Numbered from the stretch's first letter, positions 35,848 to 48,333 are shown. The stretch is 64,000 nt of DNA from Trifolium pratense (GCF_020283565.1 NC_060059.1:53077157-53141156), one strand, 5' to 3'. A program made the numbers and translations. Notes: generated from the letters alone by a model not told the origin.

Positions 35848-37500
35848 GCATTTGCAAAATCACTTCATATTGTAGTTCCAAAACTGCATTTAGGGACTAA
35901 GGGACCATCAAAGCAAAATAGATAATAGCATTTAGGGACTACGGTCAACAACTAGCTTTCACATTAAGGAATCATCCATCCTTTTTGGGCCACCCTTACA
36001 AAAATCATGGAACAAAGTCTATCCATCCACATTTTGAATAAATTTCATATTAAAATTATTTTGCTTTGAAAGCCACCAACCAACTTTTCCATTATGAATA
36101 AAGAATTCATAATGCATTTTCTCAAAGGTCATTGAGGCATCTATCCCTTACAAAACTTATGTAACAATTTACAAAATCACTTCTAATTGCAGTTGCAAAA
36201 TTGAATTTAGGGACTAAGGGTCATCGAAGGAGAATATATATCCATTCATGCATTATTATGAATAAAAATTCATAATTTTTTTTAATCGAATAGAGAACAC
36301 CGATAGAGACAATTGCTTGAGTAGCAATTAAGGCAACAACTAGCTTTTTCACAATCAGGGACTAGAGTTATTAAGTAATTTATACTGCATTTTTTGGGTA
36401 TCAAGAAAGCATTCGTAATGCATTTTCCTCAATGGTCATTGATGCGTCTATCCCTTACAAAACATATGAAACATTAGGGACAAAGGTCATTAAGTTGATA
36501 ATGCAAAATTACTTTTAATTGCAGTTGCAGAATTGTATTATAGGACTAGGGGTCGTCAAAGCAGAATATATATCCATTCATGCATTACTGTGAATAAAAA
36601 TTCATAATTTTTTAAAATAGAAAAGAGAACGCCAATAAAGACAATTGCTTGAGTAGCAATTAAGGAAACAACTAGCTTTTCACATTTAGGGACTAGAGTC
36701 ATTAAGTAATTTATCCAGCATTTTTTGGGCATCAAGAAATCCAATCCCTTACAACATTACTTTTCCATTATGAATAAAGAATTCATAATGCATTTTCCTC
36801 AAAGGTCATTGAGGCATCCATCCCTTCCAAAACTTATGTAACATTAGGGACAACGGTCATTAAGTTCATAATGCAAAATCACTTCTAATTGCAGTTGCAA
36901 AATTGAATTTAGGGACTAAGGGTCATCAAAGCAGAATATATATCTATTCGTGCATTATTATAAATAAAAATTCATAATTTTTTTAATAGAAAAGCGGACA
37001 CTGATAGAGACATTTTCTTGAGTAGCAATTAAGGCAACAACTAGCTTTCACATTCAGTGACATTTAATCGCTTACAAAAATTGAAGGTTCATTTTTTTCC
37101 GAAGCAGAAGATTGAAAGATCGACAACCCATCATCGTTACCGATAGGTATTGATTATAAACCAAAAGGGGCATATATGTTGGAATCAAGTTTCCAATAAG
37201 CAGAAGATTGAAAGTTATTGGGACAGAACATGTTTCATCAAATAAAGTTTCGTGTTTTCAAGCAGAAATTGAATGTTCTTGAAATATCAAGAATTAAAAA
37301 ATTGGCATCACGACATGTATCAATTGTAAACATGATATTGGCACATAACACATTTTTGCACGATTAAGGTTTTTTTTTTCTCAAGCAGAAGATTGAATGT
37401 TCTTGAAAGATAAAGAATGAAAAAAATGGGTAAAGTTATACCATTTATCAAGCAGAAGAATGAATGTTCTTGATCTAGGGTTTATACCTTTTATCAAGTA
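35848..37500. repeat. Long diverged direct repeat, copy 1
   Basis: Shares blocks in the same order with 38990-40060: GCATTTAGGGACTA-type sequence, the unit TTCCATTATGAATAAAGAAT, then a series of GCAGAAGATTGAATGTTCTTGA motifs. Copy 1 has two additional internal units. No coding sequence is seen. Confidence 0.7.
36087..37075. repeat. Three tandem diverged 300-bp units
   Basis: Units begin near 36087, 36405 and 36763. Each contains ATTCATAATGCATTTTC, CAAAGGTCATTGAGGCAT, TTGCAGTTGCAAAATTGAAT and CTTGAGTAGCAATTAAGGCA. A fourth copy stands alone at 39281-39595. Origin unknown. Confidence 0.7.
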
Positions 37501-38055
37501 GAAGATTGAATGTTCTTGATCTAATGCTAATTTTATCATTTTCGTACATTCTCATTGTCCAAAAACCAAAGCTTCTAAGTCTAATTCACCAAGGGACAAC
37601 TCTACTAATTAAATAAGTCAGTGGCCGCCACTATATTGAATAAGATAACGTACCTCTCCACTCTCTCACAACCAAGCTGCTTAGTATTTTTTACATTTCC
37701 TCAAAAAATGAACAAAAGAGTATGTACTCTAATTTTCTGCTCACAGCATGATAAAGAATAATGCGGCGCAAAAAGCTTTAAGACAAGATTTTCTTTTGAA
37801 GTATCGATGAAGTATCTCCGAAACAAGCCAATAATTTTCTTTTGAAATATATAATATTTAGAGGGAACTCGGAGCATATTTTGAGGAATATGGTAGGCAT
37901 ATTGGTATCAGATACAGGTATACCACCGATGCTTTAGCAATTTTGGAGTATCTAGGCTCCACATCACATAACTAATAAAATCCAGGTTCCAATGAGACAA
38001 TTGAAGGAAATAACGTGACACAACACTTAGGAGGAGGGTTTTGAAATCATAACTC

Positions 38056-38660
38056 ACCCGTAATGCTGTATTCCAGCAACTTCCATGGCAGTATCACCAG
38101 CATTCGCAAACCTATTAACCCAACCTGTCATGAAATTAAATCTGTATGAATACACAGCCGAAGCTAAAAAGTAATGTACAAAAGCGATAACTCAAAAACG
38201 GATTGCATCAAAAACTTCAATCACTTGCCATATAAATTTAAAATGGGTACTGACACATATCATTACTCTCCACATCCAAGCATTCAACAATATAATCAAA
38301 ACATAAAAAACTGAGACAGGAATCACATACCTCTTGAAGTAATGTGATATGTATCATGAATGTTGAATAAAGTACAGGCAAGATGTGGGGATGAAATAAA
38401 GTAACCAACTGACAGTTTTCTTACTTTATCTTTGAGTTGAAGTGCTGACCAGTAAATTCATAATGTCCTCCAACAGAATTCTGAATGCACACATCAAATA
38501 GTTTGCACTCAATTCCTCAACAAAAAACAAGTATTTAAAACTAACATACTGTAACGGTAACAGCCACTAAAAAAACATAGCACTTACAGCCCATGTGAAA
38601 AGTAATGTGACATCTGCTGTTGTTTTGCAAAAATTATTCAGCTGCATCAAATAAAATTGA
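38056..38660 (-). other. Three short exon-like segments, gene not recognised
   Basis: On the minus strand three stretches have AG acceptors and GT donors and read openly: about 38640-38588 (LNNFCKTTADVTLLFTWA), 38486-38430 (NSVGGHYEFTGQHFNSK) and 38130-38062 (GWVNRFANAGDTAMEVAGIQ). The order is consistent with one split gene of small exons. I do not recognise the protein, and no longer frame connects them. It may be a relic surrounded by repeats or chance. Confidence 0.3.
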
Positions 38661-38989
38661 CGATTATTGTTAACTTTATATATAAAACCGTAACTTAAAT
38701 TTATATTTAAGTGAGCTTTGCCTACCATAAAAGTAAAAACTGATACATGATAGCAACTCTACTTGTAATTATGGGGTATTAACAGGCGAAATCTGGCAAC
38801 AAACTATTTTCAATGCTGGATCAGGTTCTGCATTTGAATAATACAGATGATCAGTGTAAGAGATGCAATACAGTATAAATATCATAGAGTTGGTTTCTTT
38901 GTACTTTTCTTCAGTTGATTCGTTTCTTCCTTAAAGAAATCCTTTGAAACCCTTATCAGTGGGCCAATCAAACACAAGCATTTCTTTTT

Positions 38990-40060
38990 GCATTTGCAAA
39001 ATCACTTCATACTGTAGTTGCAAAATTGCATTTGCAAAACCACGAAGGATTCTAACTTCTTTACTGTAGTTGCAAAATTGCATTTAGGGACTAAGGGTCC
39101 ATCAAAGCACAATAGATAATAGCATTTAGGGACTAGGGTCAACAACCAGCTTTCACATTAAGGCATCATCAACCATTTTTGGGCCACCCTTACAAAAATC
39201 ATGGAACAAAGTCTATCCATCCACATTTTGAATAAATTTCATATTAAAATCACTTTGCTTTGAAAGCCACCATCCAACTTTTCCATTATGAATAAAGAAT
39301 TCATAATGCATTTTCCTCAAAGGTCATTGAGGCATCCATCCCTTCCAAAACTTATGTAACATTAGGGACAAGGATCATTAAGTTCATAATGCAAAATCAC
39401 TTTTAATTGCAGTTGCAAAATTGAATTTAGGGACTAAGGGTCATCAAAGCAGAACATATATCCATTCATGCATTATTATGAATAAAAATTCATAATTTTT
39501 TTTAATAGAAAAGCGGACACCGAAAGGGACAATTGCTTGAGTAGCAATTACGGCAACAACTAGCTTTCACATTCACATTCAGTGACATTTAATCTCTTAC
39601 AAAAATTGAACGTTCATTTTTTTCCCGAAGCAGAAGATTGAAAGTACGTTCTTGAATACTCAAGAATGAAAAAATCGACAACCCATCATCATCATTACCA
39701 ATAGGTATTAATTATAAACCAAACGGGGCAAATACGTTGGAATGAAGTTTCCAATAAGCTTCCAATAAGCAGAAGATTGAAATTTGTTGGGACAAAACAC
39801 GTTTCCTCAATTAAAATTTCGTGTTTTCAAGCAGAAATTGAATGTTCTTGAAATAACAAGAATTAAAAAATGGGTATCACAACAAGTATCTATCTATCAA
39901 TCGTAAACATGATCTTGGCACAGAATAGATTTTTGCACGATTAAGGGTTGTTTTTGTTTTTCTGATGCAGAGGATTGAATGTTCTTGAATGATCAAGAAT
40001 GAGAAAAATGGGTAAAGTTATAAAACAGAAGATTGAATGTTCTTGATTTAGGGTTTATGC
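38990..40060. repeat. Long diverged direct repeat, copy 2
   Basis: Counterpart of 35848-37500 with one instead of three 300-bp units, followed by the GCAGAAGATTGAATGTTCTTGA motif series. Confidence 0.7.
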
Positions 40061-40200
40061 CCTAATTTTCATCAAAAGCAGAAAAAAGGGGTTTGATTTG
40101 ATAAAGCAGAAGATTGAATGTTGTCGTTTAATAATCGAATCAAAATGCAAATATGTGGAAAGAAATTACCGTAGCAAACAGAAGAGATTATCGGCACAAA

Positions 40201-40831
40201 TCGATTCTTGATCCACAATAAGAGGGAAAGTGTGTGATATTCAAAAAGTTTGATTGGATAAGTCACATGTGTTACTTTTCAATTGAAACTGGTTTGGTTA
40301 CTTTTTTGCATGGGGCTTGATGAAAAGTTACCTTTACTCTCACAATATAGAAATTTGGCTTGGTTGGCTTGAAAAATGGCTTGGTTCAATGCTACATTAG
40401 TTCAGGTACTTAATTTTTGGACTACAAATATCCTTGAAATGGACAGGTGGCAAATTATGGAGAAGGGGCAAAACTGATTTTTCCATGGTAATCAATTTTC
40501 TTATATTGTAATAGATCGATTCTTGATCCACAATAAGAGGGAAAGTGTGTGATATTCAAAAAGTTTGATTGGATAAGTCACATGTGTTACTTTTCAATTG
40601 AAACTGGTTTGGTTACTTTTTTGCATGGGGCTTGATGAAAAGTTACCTTTACTCTCACAATATAGAAATTTGGCTTGGTTGGCTTGAAAAATGGCTTGGT
40701 TCAATGCTACATTAGTTCAGATACTTAATTTTTGGACTACAAATATCCTTGAAATGGACAGGTGGCAAATTATGGAGAAGGGGCAAAACTGATTTTTCCA
40801 TGGTAATCAATTTTCTTATATTGTAATAGAT
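40201..40831. repeat. Recent 315-bp tandem duplication
   Basis: 40201-40515 and 40516-40830 are nearly identical; one difference was found (CAGGTACTT against CAGATACTT). No gene lies inside. Confidence 0.9.
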
Positions 40832-41464
40832 TATAAGTTTGTCAATGTAGTTTATGATAAAATAGCTTATAAAATTACAATTTTCACTATTGTGAACTTA
40901 TAAAATAACATAAAACTTAATTTATATTGCATAAGCTATTTGCATAAGCTCAAAAAATGCTAGGCCAAACGGACCCTAAGAGTAGCTTATAAAATAATAG
41001 ATTTTTTTTAGAGAAGAGAGAAAAGAAATGTTAAAAGGAGAAAGTTGTTTCTAATTAAAAAAAAATCACTTTTATAAGTTGTATCCAAACAAACTAAAGA
41101 TTATTTTATTTAAAAAAAATTATTTTTATTATAATAAACAAACACAAAGTAAAATCAAATTTTTCTAAAAATCTCTAAAATCTAATCTCTAAATTATTTT
41201 ATATCAAAATCACTATTTTTTTAATCCGTAACAAACGCACTTTGTTAAAACAATCCAGTTCAACTTCCACTTGTGAGATTGTCTAAAATATGTGTTAAGT
41301 TAACTTATTGGAAATTAGAATATTTACTTTTTGAATAAATAATTTCTTTAAATAGAATGTTCAAAGAGTGACATGGGAACATTCGTCTGCAAAACTCAAA
41401 TTGTTAACTACTACTAACTTTTCGCCATTTTACTTTGTTGCCTAAGAATCTCCGAATCACATTT
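40832..41464. other. AT-rich non-coding stretch
   Basis: Nothing recognised. Long A and T runs. Confidence 0.4.
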
Positions 41465-41473
41465 ATTAAAATA

Positions 41474-41646
41474 GGGTCATGCTAACCGGTGCCCCCGGGA
41501 CACTGGTTAAGGAAACCAAAAATAAAAAGTTTTGAAAAAAAGAGCACTTTTTAAACTTTCGATGAGTTGACTGCACAAACTTCAATGCAAAATTACTATT
41601 TTTGCATCCTTAACCAGTGCCCCGGGGGCACTGTTTAGCATTTTCC
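41474..41646. mobile_element. Mutator-type MITE (173 bp) with 9-bp target duplication
   Basis: Terminal inverted repeats of about 37 bp centred on GTGCCCCCGGG and CACTGGTTAAGGA. It is flanked by a perfect ATTAAAATA duplication at 41465-41473 and 41647-41655. Nine bases is the Mutator signature. Non-coding. Confidence 0.85.
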
Positions 41647-41732
41647 ATTAAAATATATAAGACTATCTCGCAACCAAAGTAAAATTTCTTAAGGAGAATG
41701 TTTTTTTTTTTTGAGGTTAAAAGATATAGGAG

Positions 41733-41905
41733 AATGTTAACATGTGCATATATGACACATGTTAAGGTAGTAAAAATAGAAATTATGTCTTAGAATTTGT
41801 GCATTTTAACTTTTCAAACATTAAATGTCTTGTATCATTAAATGTTAAATTTCTATATTAAGATACCTTATCATATGCCATATATGCACATGTTAACAAC
41901 ACACA
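41733..41905. mobile_element. MITE, relative of the one at 48334
   Basis: Starts GGAGAATGTTAACATGTGCA and ends with the inverse GTTAACA. The interior (AAAAATAGAAATT, TTGTGCATTTT, TTGTATCATTAAATG) matches 48334-48509. No clean target duplication is seen, so the borders are approximate. Confidence 0.65.
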
Positions 41906-42121
41906 TTTCTTAATTTACCTCCTCGCACCATCAAACAACTTTCCTATCCATCCTACTCACCGGAAGTCAAAGCTATTTTATTGACTAATAATTTGACATA
42001 TTCAAAGCACGACTTCCAGTTAAAAATATCAACAAAGACATCCAAAATCCAAAATTTAATTAACACTGCAATCAATCATTGCGTTTTTGGCCTGCGTTAG
42101 TCTCGTTCCTGCAAAATTCCC
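41906..42121 (+). other. Upstream region of the adenylate kinase gene
   Basis: Short intergenic stretch. No clear TATA element could be singled out. Confidence 0.35.
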
Positions 42122-45100
42122 ATGGCGGCCGTTTCCCGCGTTGCGACACGCGCGTCGTTCGTCTCTTCCCTCGCAAGGCGATATCTATCCTCCGAACTCA
42201 ACTCCCACGCGCCGCCGCACAATTCTGCTCCATTTCGCGTTGTTCCTACGCGCGGAAAAGATCAGATGAACAGCCACGTGCGGTGGGTCTTCCTCGGTTG
42301 CCCTGGCGTCGGGAAAGGGACCTACGCTAGCCGTCTATCCAGTCTACTCGGCGTACCTCACATCGCCACCGGTGATCTCGTTCGTGAAGAGCTCGCTTCC
42401 TCTGGTCCACTTTCATCCCAGGTTTTCTTCTTCCTCCTTCTCTCGTGTGATTCGTTTTTCGCTTTCAATTTTGATTGGTTGGTTTTTAACATAATGATTT
42501 GTATCTTATTATTTCATAGGAGTGAATCAAGTTTTCCTAACTAACTTTGCCACCTCAGCACAGGTGGTTATGATTGTTACACTATTATTAGTTATGTTTA
42601 ACTATGCTTATCTATTCTTATACTCACTCTGATATCCCTCCCTCAAACTTAAGGGGGTTTATTACATGAAAGAAAACACTTTAAGTTTGGCTCGAATAGA
42701 ATAGAAGCATAATTTGATGTTGAGAGTGGCTTACTTAGAGGATCAGTCAGTTGATCAGCAGCAGCTGGGACATGTAACACATGGAGATATGTTTGGCTAA
42801 CACTTTTTCTCCTACAAAGTGAATGTCTAGTTCCATGTGCTTGGTCCTTAAATGCAAAACTGGATTGTTGACATTCGATCTGTTGAACTTGCCATTTGTA
42901 AGTAACTGCCAAAGTAAGAATTAGTCTGATAGTAATAGGCTTGACTACAGGAGAGAATGTCTCAGCGAAATCAAAACCAGCAGTTTGTAGAAACACCTTT
43001 GCCACCAGTCGAGCCTAGAATTTGTTCACAGTGCCATCTGGATTTTCTTTGATTCTGAAGATCCATTTACAACCAATTGCCTTCCTATGTAGGGGAACAA
43101 GAGACCATGTATTATTGTCCATTAGTGCCTTGTACTCAGATTGCATAGCTTGTAACCATCCAGAATCAGACATAGCAGCCTTAACACTCTGTGGTTCAAC
43201 TTCTGATAGAAAAACATTAGGTTAGAGGTTACCGGTTTTGCTTCTAGTAATCATGTGATGGTCAGGGCCGGTCCCGAGTATTTGGAGGCCCTGTTTGAAA
43301 ATTAAAAATAGATCTTTAATAAAAAATACAATTTTTTTTAAAAGTTATTCTCTATTTGAATCGTAAATAACATAAAAAATAGTCACCATAGTAAATAACA
43401 TCTAAAAGCGACATATTTTAATCAATAACATTAAAATACATCTTCAATCTAATATAATTATCAACTTACGGTTCCTTCGGTAAAAAAAAACTTTCTTGAA
43501 ATGCTAGTTTCTTTTTTTACAATCAACCGCAAGTTACTTATAAAATTAAGAGTGTGTCTATTAATTTTTTTTAGTACTAAAATATTTTTAGTAGTAAAAA
43601 AGTCATTATTTTTTTTTACATATATAAATTTTTTAATAGACCGATATAAACAATTTGAGGCCCCTAAATATTTGAGGCCCTGTGCGGTGGCTCACCTTGC
43701 ACACCCACAGGGCCGGCCCCGGTGATGGTTGTTGTGAACTTGTGATTAGATATGATAGGTGGATTGGGAATAGGGTGGTTATTAGGATTAGATATGACAG
43801 GAGGATTGGTATCTGGTTGAGGTGAAGGAGTGTAGTTTATAGGCTGCTGAGTTAGTGCAGGAGGTGAAATTGGTTGAGAAAGGGTGGCATTTATGTCAGA
43901 TACTGTTAAAGGTGAGGAGAAATTAGGGATAATTGGATGATCGGTTAACATGGTGGGGACAATGGGAGAGTTAGAAGAACGAGAGGAGTCAGGATGAGGT
44001 GTTGGATCAGCTGAGATAGTTGGTTGTGAGAGAGAAGATATTTGTGCAGGGTAACTCAATGAATTATGCATAGTGTCAGCAGATGCAGAAGAGAATAATG
44101 ATGTATTTGGGAATTTAAATTCATGAAATACAACATCTTTAGACACATAAATTCTTCCCTGAGCATCTAAACTCCTGTGCAGCATGCATTTAAAATTTAG
44201 ATTTGCTGCCTTTCTGTTCCATAAACACTTAATCTACTAATATCATTGCGTGTGTTCTCTTGATTAATATTGTATTTGGGGCATAATTATGTAACTTTAA
44301 TTGTACGTGCAATGTATTCCTTGTGTTATTCGGAAAACCTACCTGCCCTCCAAGCTGGTAAGTCTTTAAATTTCATTAAACCAAATCAATGAAATAAAAT
44401 ATTGATTACGGTATTAAATGTTTTACTATTCTTGATAGCCTAACGGGGGCAGTTGCATGAAAATAGATGAGCTTTGATTAGTACAGTTATGTTATTTCGA
44501 TATGTCATATAGTCTGACCTATTTTATTAGTGGCATGGTTATTTTTTGTCCATTGCACCAGCTGTTCTGCTCTCTGATTTGTAATATTTTGTGTCTTACA
44601 GTTATCAGAAATTGTAAAACAAGGTCAATTGGTGTCAGATGAAATTATTATAAATTTATTGTCAAAGAGACTCGTTGCTGGGGAAGCTAATGGTGATCTG
44701 GGATTTATTCTTGATGGTTTTCCTCGAACAATAAAGCAAGCAGTGAGTATATCCTCAATCTGGTAACGTGTATGTAGCTCTATAATTACTTACACCCTTA
44801 TTTTGTTTGGAAATTAGTTCACAGGACAAAGTATAGGGAACAAAAACATTGGTAGTCGATTCTAATACCCAAAATTGTAATATTCCAATGGAAGATAAAG
44901 GCTTAATTGCATTCTTGGTACCCCTATTTTTACTCGCTAACAAAATTGGTCCCCCTTTTTAAAATTTAGTTTTTTAATTGGTGTTATAAAATCTGCTGAG
45001 GAATCATCTAGGTGGATTTATAATATACAAGTTTTGCCATGCCAACAAAAAATTTGCCACATCACAATTTTGCGATCCAAAATACTGAATTTTTAGGGGG

Positions 45101-46089
45101 TGGGGGTGATTTCGTGAGAGTGAAAAAAGGCGGACTAGAACTACAATTAATAAAACATAAAAAGAACAAATATTGCCGCATATTATGATTTCAAGGTGCA
45201 TTATTTAGGTTTCTTTATTTTTCTACCTAAGCTAGTACTTGTCATCAATTTTTTAAATACTTTTCCACCGTAACTGAGATCTCATCTGATGTTCCTTTTA
45301 TATCAATGTGTGTATTTTTATGTCATGTGATTTTTCCTGAACCTAGTACCTATCTAAACAAGCAACCTTATTTTCTCTCCTCAAAATTCTGTTATGTACT
45401 GGAATTGGCTTTATCTTTGGGATCAGGAAATATTGGAAGGGGTAACTGACATTGACTTGGTTATCAATCTGAGGCTTCCAGAAATGTACTGCTTGAGAAA
45501 TGTCTTGGCAGGAGGATTTGCAATCAGTGTGGGGGAAATTTTAATGTTGCATCTATTGACATCAAGGCTGATAATGGGAGCCCTGGAATTGTCATGGCTC
45601 CGCTTCTTCCTCCAACGGATTGTATAACAAAGCTCATTACTCGATCAGATGATACTGAAGCAGTTGTGAAAGAAAGGCTTCGAATATACAACGAATTGGT
45701 ATTGTTGCACTGTTATATCATCATCATCATTATTGTTGTTTATTCGAGTGGACTTTCAGAAAGAATAGCTGCTTTTGCGATTTCTTATTTGAAGTCTTAC
45801 ATTTTACATATGAAATATCTTGATTGAAGTTGTATCAAAGTTGATGTTTCTTGGTAGCTGTTGCTTATAATTACTTTGCTGTGAATAATTTTCACCGTCT
45901 TCTCTAACTGATTTAGGATTTGTTTTCTATTATGTATGATTGCAGAGTCGGCCTGTGGAGGAGTTTTACCGCAACAGAGGAAAATTATTGGAGTTTAACC
46001 TGCCTGGAGGAATCCCAGAATCTTGGCCAAAGTTGCTACATGCTCTTAATCTTGATGATTATGAGGATAAGCACTCCGCCGCAGGATAA
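42122..46089 (+). CDS. ADK: Organellar adenylate kinase, four exons, one base missing in exon 3
   Basis: Exons 42122-42421, 44602-44742, 45427-45698 and 45946-46089 have GT-AG borders. The product is about 285 residues, the size of Arabidopsis At2g37250. It interconverts ATP+AMP and 2 ADP. Residues 1-45 are a Ser/Arg-rich transit peptide ([20 protein letters not shown]). The P-loop is [13 protein letters not shown] near residue 60, the AMP site includes [13 protein letters not shown], then [10 protein letters not shown]. The LID region and RLRIYNEL are in exon 3, and exon 4 gives the conserved [20 protein letters not shown] tail. Exon 3 is 272 nt where 273 is needed: after INLRLPE the frame shifts until [16 protein letters not shown] appears one frame off. 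This is either a real knockout or a sequence error. Intron 1 holds a copia element with a hAT MITE. Confidence 0.88.
42600..44240 (-). mobile_element. Decayed Ty1/copia retrotransposon in adenylate kinase intron 1
   Basis: Minus-strand pieces in order: 44185-43733 ([20 protein letters not shown], the segment between integrase and RT), 43215-43020 ([37 protein letters not shown] start), then about 43005-42880 ([20 protein letters not shown]). It jumps directly to the C-terminal [17 protein letters not shown]. Most RT and the RNase H are deleted, with stops in between. A polypurine-like CCCCCTTAAGTTTGAGGG lies near 42650. LTR borders were not resolved. Confidence 0.82.
43263..43721. mobile_element. 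hAT-type MITE (459 bp) with 8-bp target duplication
   Basis: Begins CAGGGCCGGTCCCGAG and ends with the inverse of CGGGGCCGGCCCTGTG, a 16-bp imperfect inverted repeat. It is flanked by a perfect GTGATGGT at 43255-43262 and 43722-43729. Eight bases and CAGGG ends fit hAT. Subterminal GAGGCCCTG copies occur at both ends. Non-coding. Confidence 0.85.
44743..45426 (+). other. Adenylate kinase intron 2 with a repeat-derived stretch
   Basis: About 44900-45080 contains the GGCTTAATTGCATTCTTGGT / TTGGTCCCCC-type sequence common in plant intergenic repeats. No coding content. Confidence 0.35.
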
Positions 46090-46559
46090 ATATATAATAA
46101 GAATTAGAATTATGTACCATATTTCATTCTTTACATGCATATATTGCATGCCTGACAATTTTGCAGGAAAGAGAACCAAAGAAAAGGGATTTCTCTTGTA
46201 GTATTATTTTCAGCCAAAAATGATATTGGAAGTGTTGTAATATGATAAAACTGATAGGGTTGGGGTTTTCTTTCCTTTTAAAATTTGGTTAGAAGGGATT
46301 TCAATGCTTTTGAGTTATTGTGAAGAGTGGGTAATCACAGTATTGCTACATAGATAGTGGGTTGTCAATAAGTTTCAATAGAATTGGTGCATCATTACTG
46401 TATAGTTGTAACTTGAATGCAAATGATCTAATTTATTGCATGGTCACATGCTTGAGCTTTAGGGAAGGGTTTTACTGAGGTAACTTCAAGAAAACATGTT
46501 TCATGATGTTTAACTTATACTATTCAGAGAAACTATTTGTTAGGTGTTAGCCAAAAACA
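46090..46559 (+). other. Adenylate kinase 3' flank
   Basis: Probable 3' untranslated region and spacer. No other gene is seen. Confidence 0.4.
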
Positions 46560-47430
46560 CCTAATTGGTATGGTTCTCAATAAATAAGTTTTACCTTGTG
46601 TCCGTTAGATTGTTTGGGGCTGTGCAGGATTATATAGGTTCTGTTTGTTATGCCTGTTACTTGCTTCTGAATTGGTTTGGCAGTGGCAGTTGCGCTGTTT
46701 GTTGTTATCAATTTTCAGGTGTAAATTCCCTGTGTCTTGTTAAGCATATGGTGTTTTCCCATCTTTTGCTGCATCCCTTGCAGACGGCTACAACAGCTTG
46801 TGCATTGCATCAGCTTTAGTGGTTTTGACACATTCGACTCGGAAGCATCCAGTGCAAGTTTCTAGTACTATTTCAGTTTTAGTGGTTTTGCCACACTTGA
46901 CTCGGAAGCATCCAGTGCATGTCTCTAGTCTATCTTGCCGTAGAGGTTGCATCTCATAAGGCCTTTTCCGATTGGCTCGGGACTGAAGTTATTTTTGCTT
47001 CTCGCGCCCTTGAGTTGTTGGTGGCAATGACGAGAGATCCCTTTGCGTTGTATGGTAGGCTAGAGCATCGCGTTTATCGGCATCAGATTTGATCACAGTG
47101 CAGATGCAGGGCTATCCACTACTGTCATGTGATCCCTTTAGCCTTATTTTGTTGACCTGGACTTATCTTAACCAGGGTGCTTGATAGAAGGTGTCGTAGG
47201 ACTATTGCATGGGTGGTGCTGTCAAATTTTGGGTTTGGATCCTTAAAGCTTCAAGTTTTTTTTTTTTTTTTTTTTTTTTCTGGTCTGGTGCATTGCCTCA
47301 GTTGTGGAGTGGTGGATTTGATTTATATATGACTTGTTTTTGAATTTGCTCTTCAACCCTTTAGTACTACTTGTACTTGGGGTTTAGATTCTAATAATAT
47401 AGTCTTTTGCTTTTTCAAAAAAAAAATTGA
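46560..47430 (+). mobile_element. LINE 3' end, degenerate RNase H and A-rich tail
   Basis: At about 46938-47090 the plus strand reads LAVEVASHKAFSDWLGTEVI, resembling the RNase H segment at the end of plant LINE polyproteins (A-I-E-x-A-x-x-K-G-W...LWLETDS). Downstream, GGGGTTTAGATTCTAATAAT and CTTTTGCTTTTTC precede an A-rich tail near 47420, as in plant LINE 3' ends. A T run at about 47258-47279 interrupts it. The 5' border is unclear. Confidence 0.5.
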
Positions 47431-47842
47431 TGATGTGTTACTATTATGTTTATTTTATTTTTTTTGCTAAATAGATACACCAAATTATGCATCACCCAAT
47501 GGTGGAAACCAAACAATAAGAGGGTAACACACTTTTATGAGTAAATTTCATATCACCAAATGTACCCAAGTATATGTGGAGAAATAATTTTTGGACGTGG
47601 AGAAAGAAATTTCACATTAATCAATATATCAAATCTCTAGTGCATTTTCTCTATTCTTTGAGGGGATGTACATGCTAAATTACACTTTTAGTTTCTAAAG
47701 GTAATTTATGTTTTAGTTTGATCTCTTAAGTTGTTTTATTTCATCTTAGTCCTTTAAGATACAAACGTTATACAACTTGGTCCTATATTGGACAGACTGA
47801 ATGAGAGAGATAAGTTAAATCACATGTTCCCGCCAAATTAGT

Positions 47843-47884
<42 letters not shown>

Positions 47885-48324
47885 TAAACTAAAAAGGATT
47901 TATAGATACAATATATTAATCCCTATCTAAAAGGATCTCAAAATGAAAGCCATACGTAGAAAAATCAAAAAGTTTTAACTACATAAGTTTAAGAGGGAAT
48001 AACCTTGCAACATCCTTCATCAACTTAAACTTCCTATCCAAAATAGTGATGATGAGCAATTTTAAATTAATGATCCAAGTTGGTCAAGGTTTATAGTGGT
48101 AACAAACGTACTAACAAAATCCAATCCTTTTATCAAAAATTTGAGAAAAAGAATGAGGCTCTGAGACTTAGCTGCCAAAAAGGCTATCCAATTCGCGTTT
48201 GTAAGGTTTGTTTTGATTAAATATTATGAATTCAATTAAATTTATTGATCTTAATTAGTATCAAACTTCAATGCAATTTTGTGTGAATTGATATGATATT
48301 TAGTTAATGTATCATATGTATGTA
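47431..48324. other. AT-rich spacer
   Basis: No gene is seen. The segment near 47504-47555 (GGTGGAAACCAAACAATAAG, ACACACTTTTATGAGTAAA) recurs with few changes at 49117-49165. Confidence 0.4.
47847..47884 (+). repeat. (AAT)n microsatellite
   Basis: About 12 consecutive AAT units. Confidence 0.95.
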
Positions 48325-48333
48325 TTAATTTAT

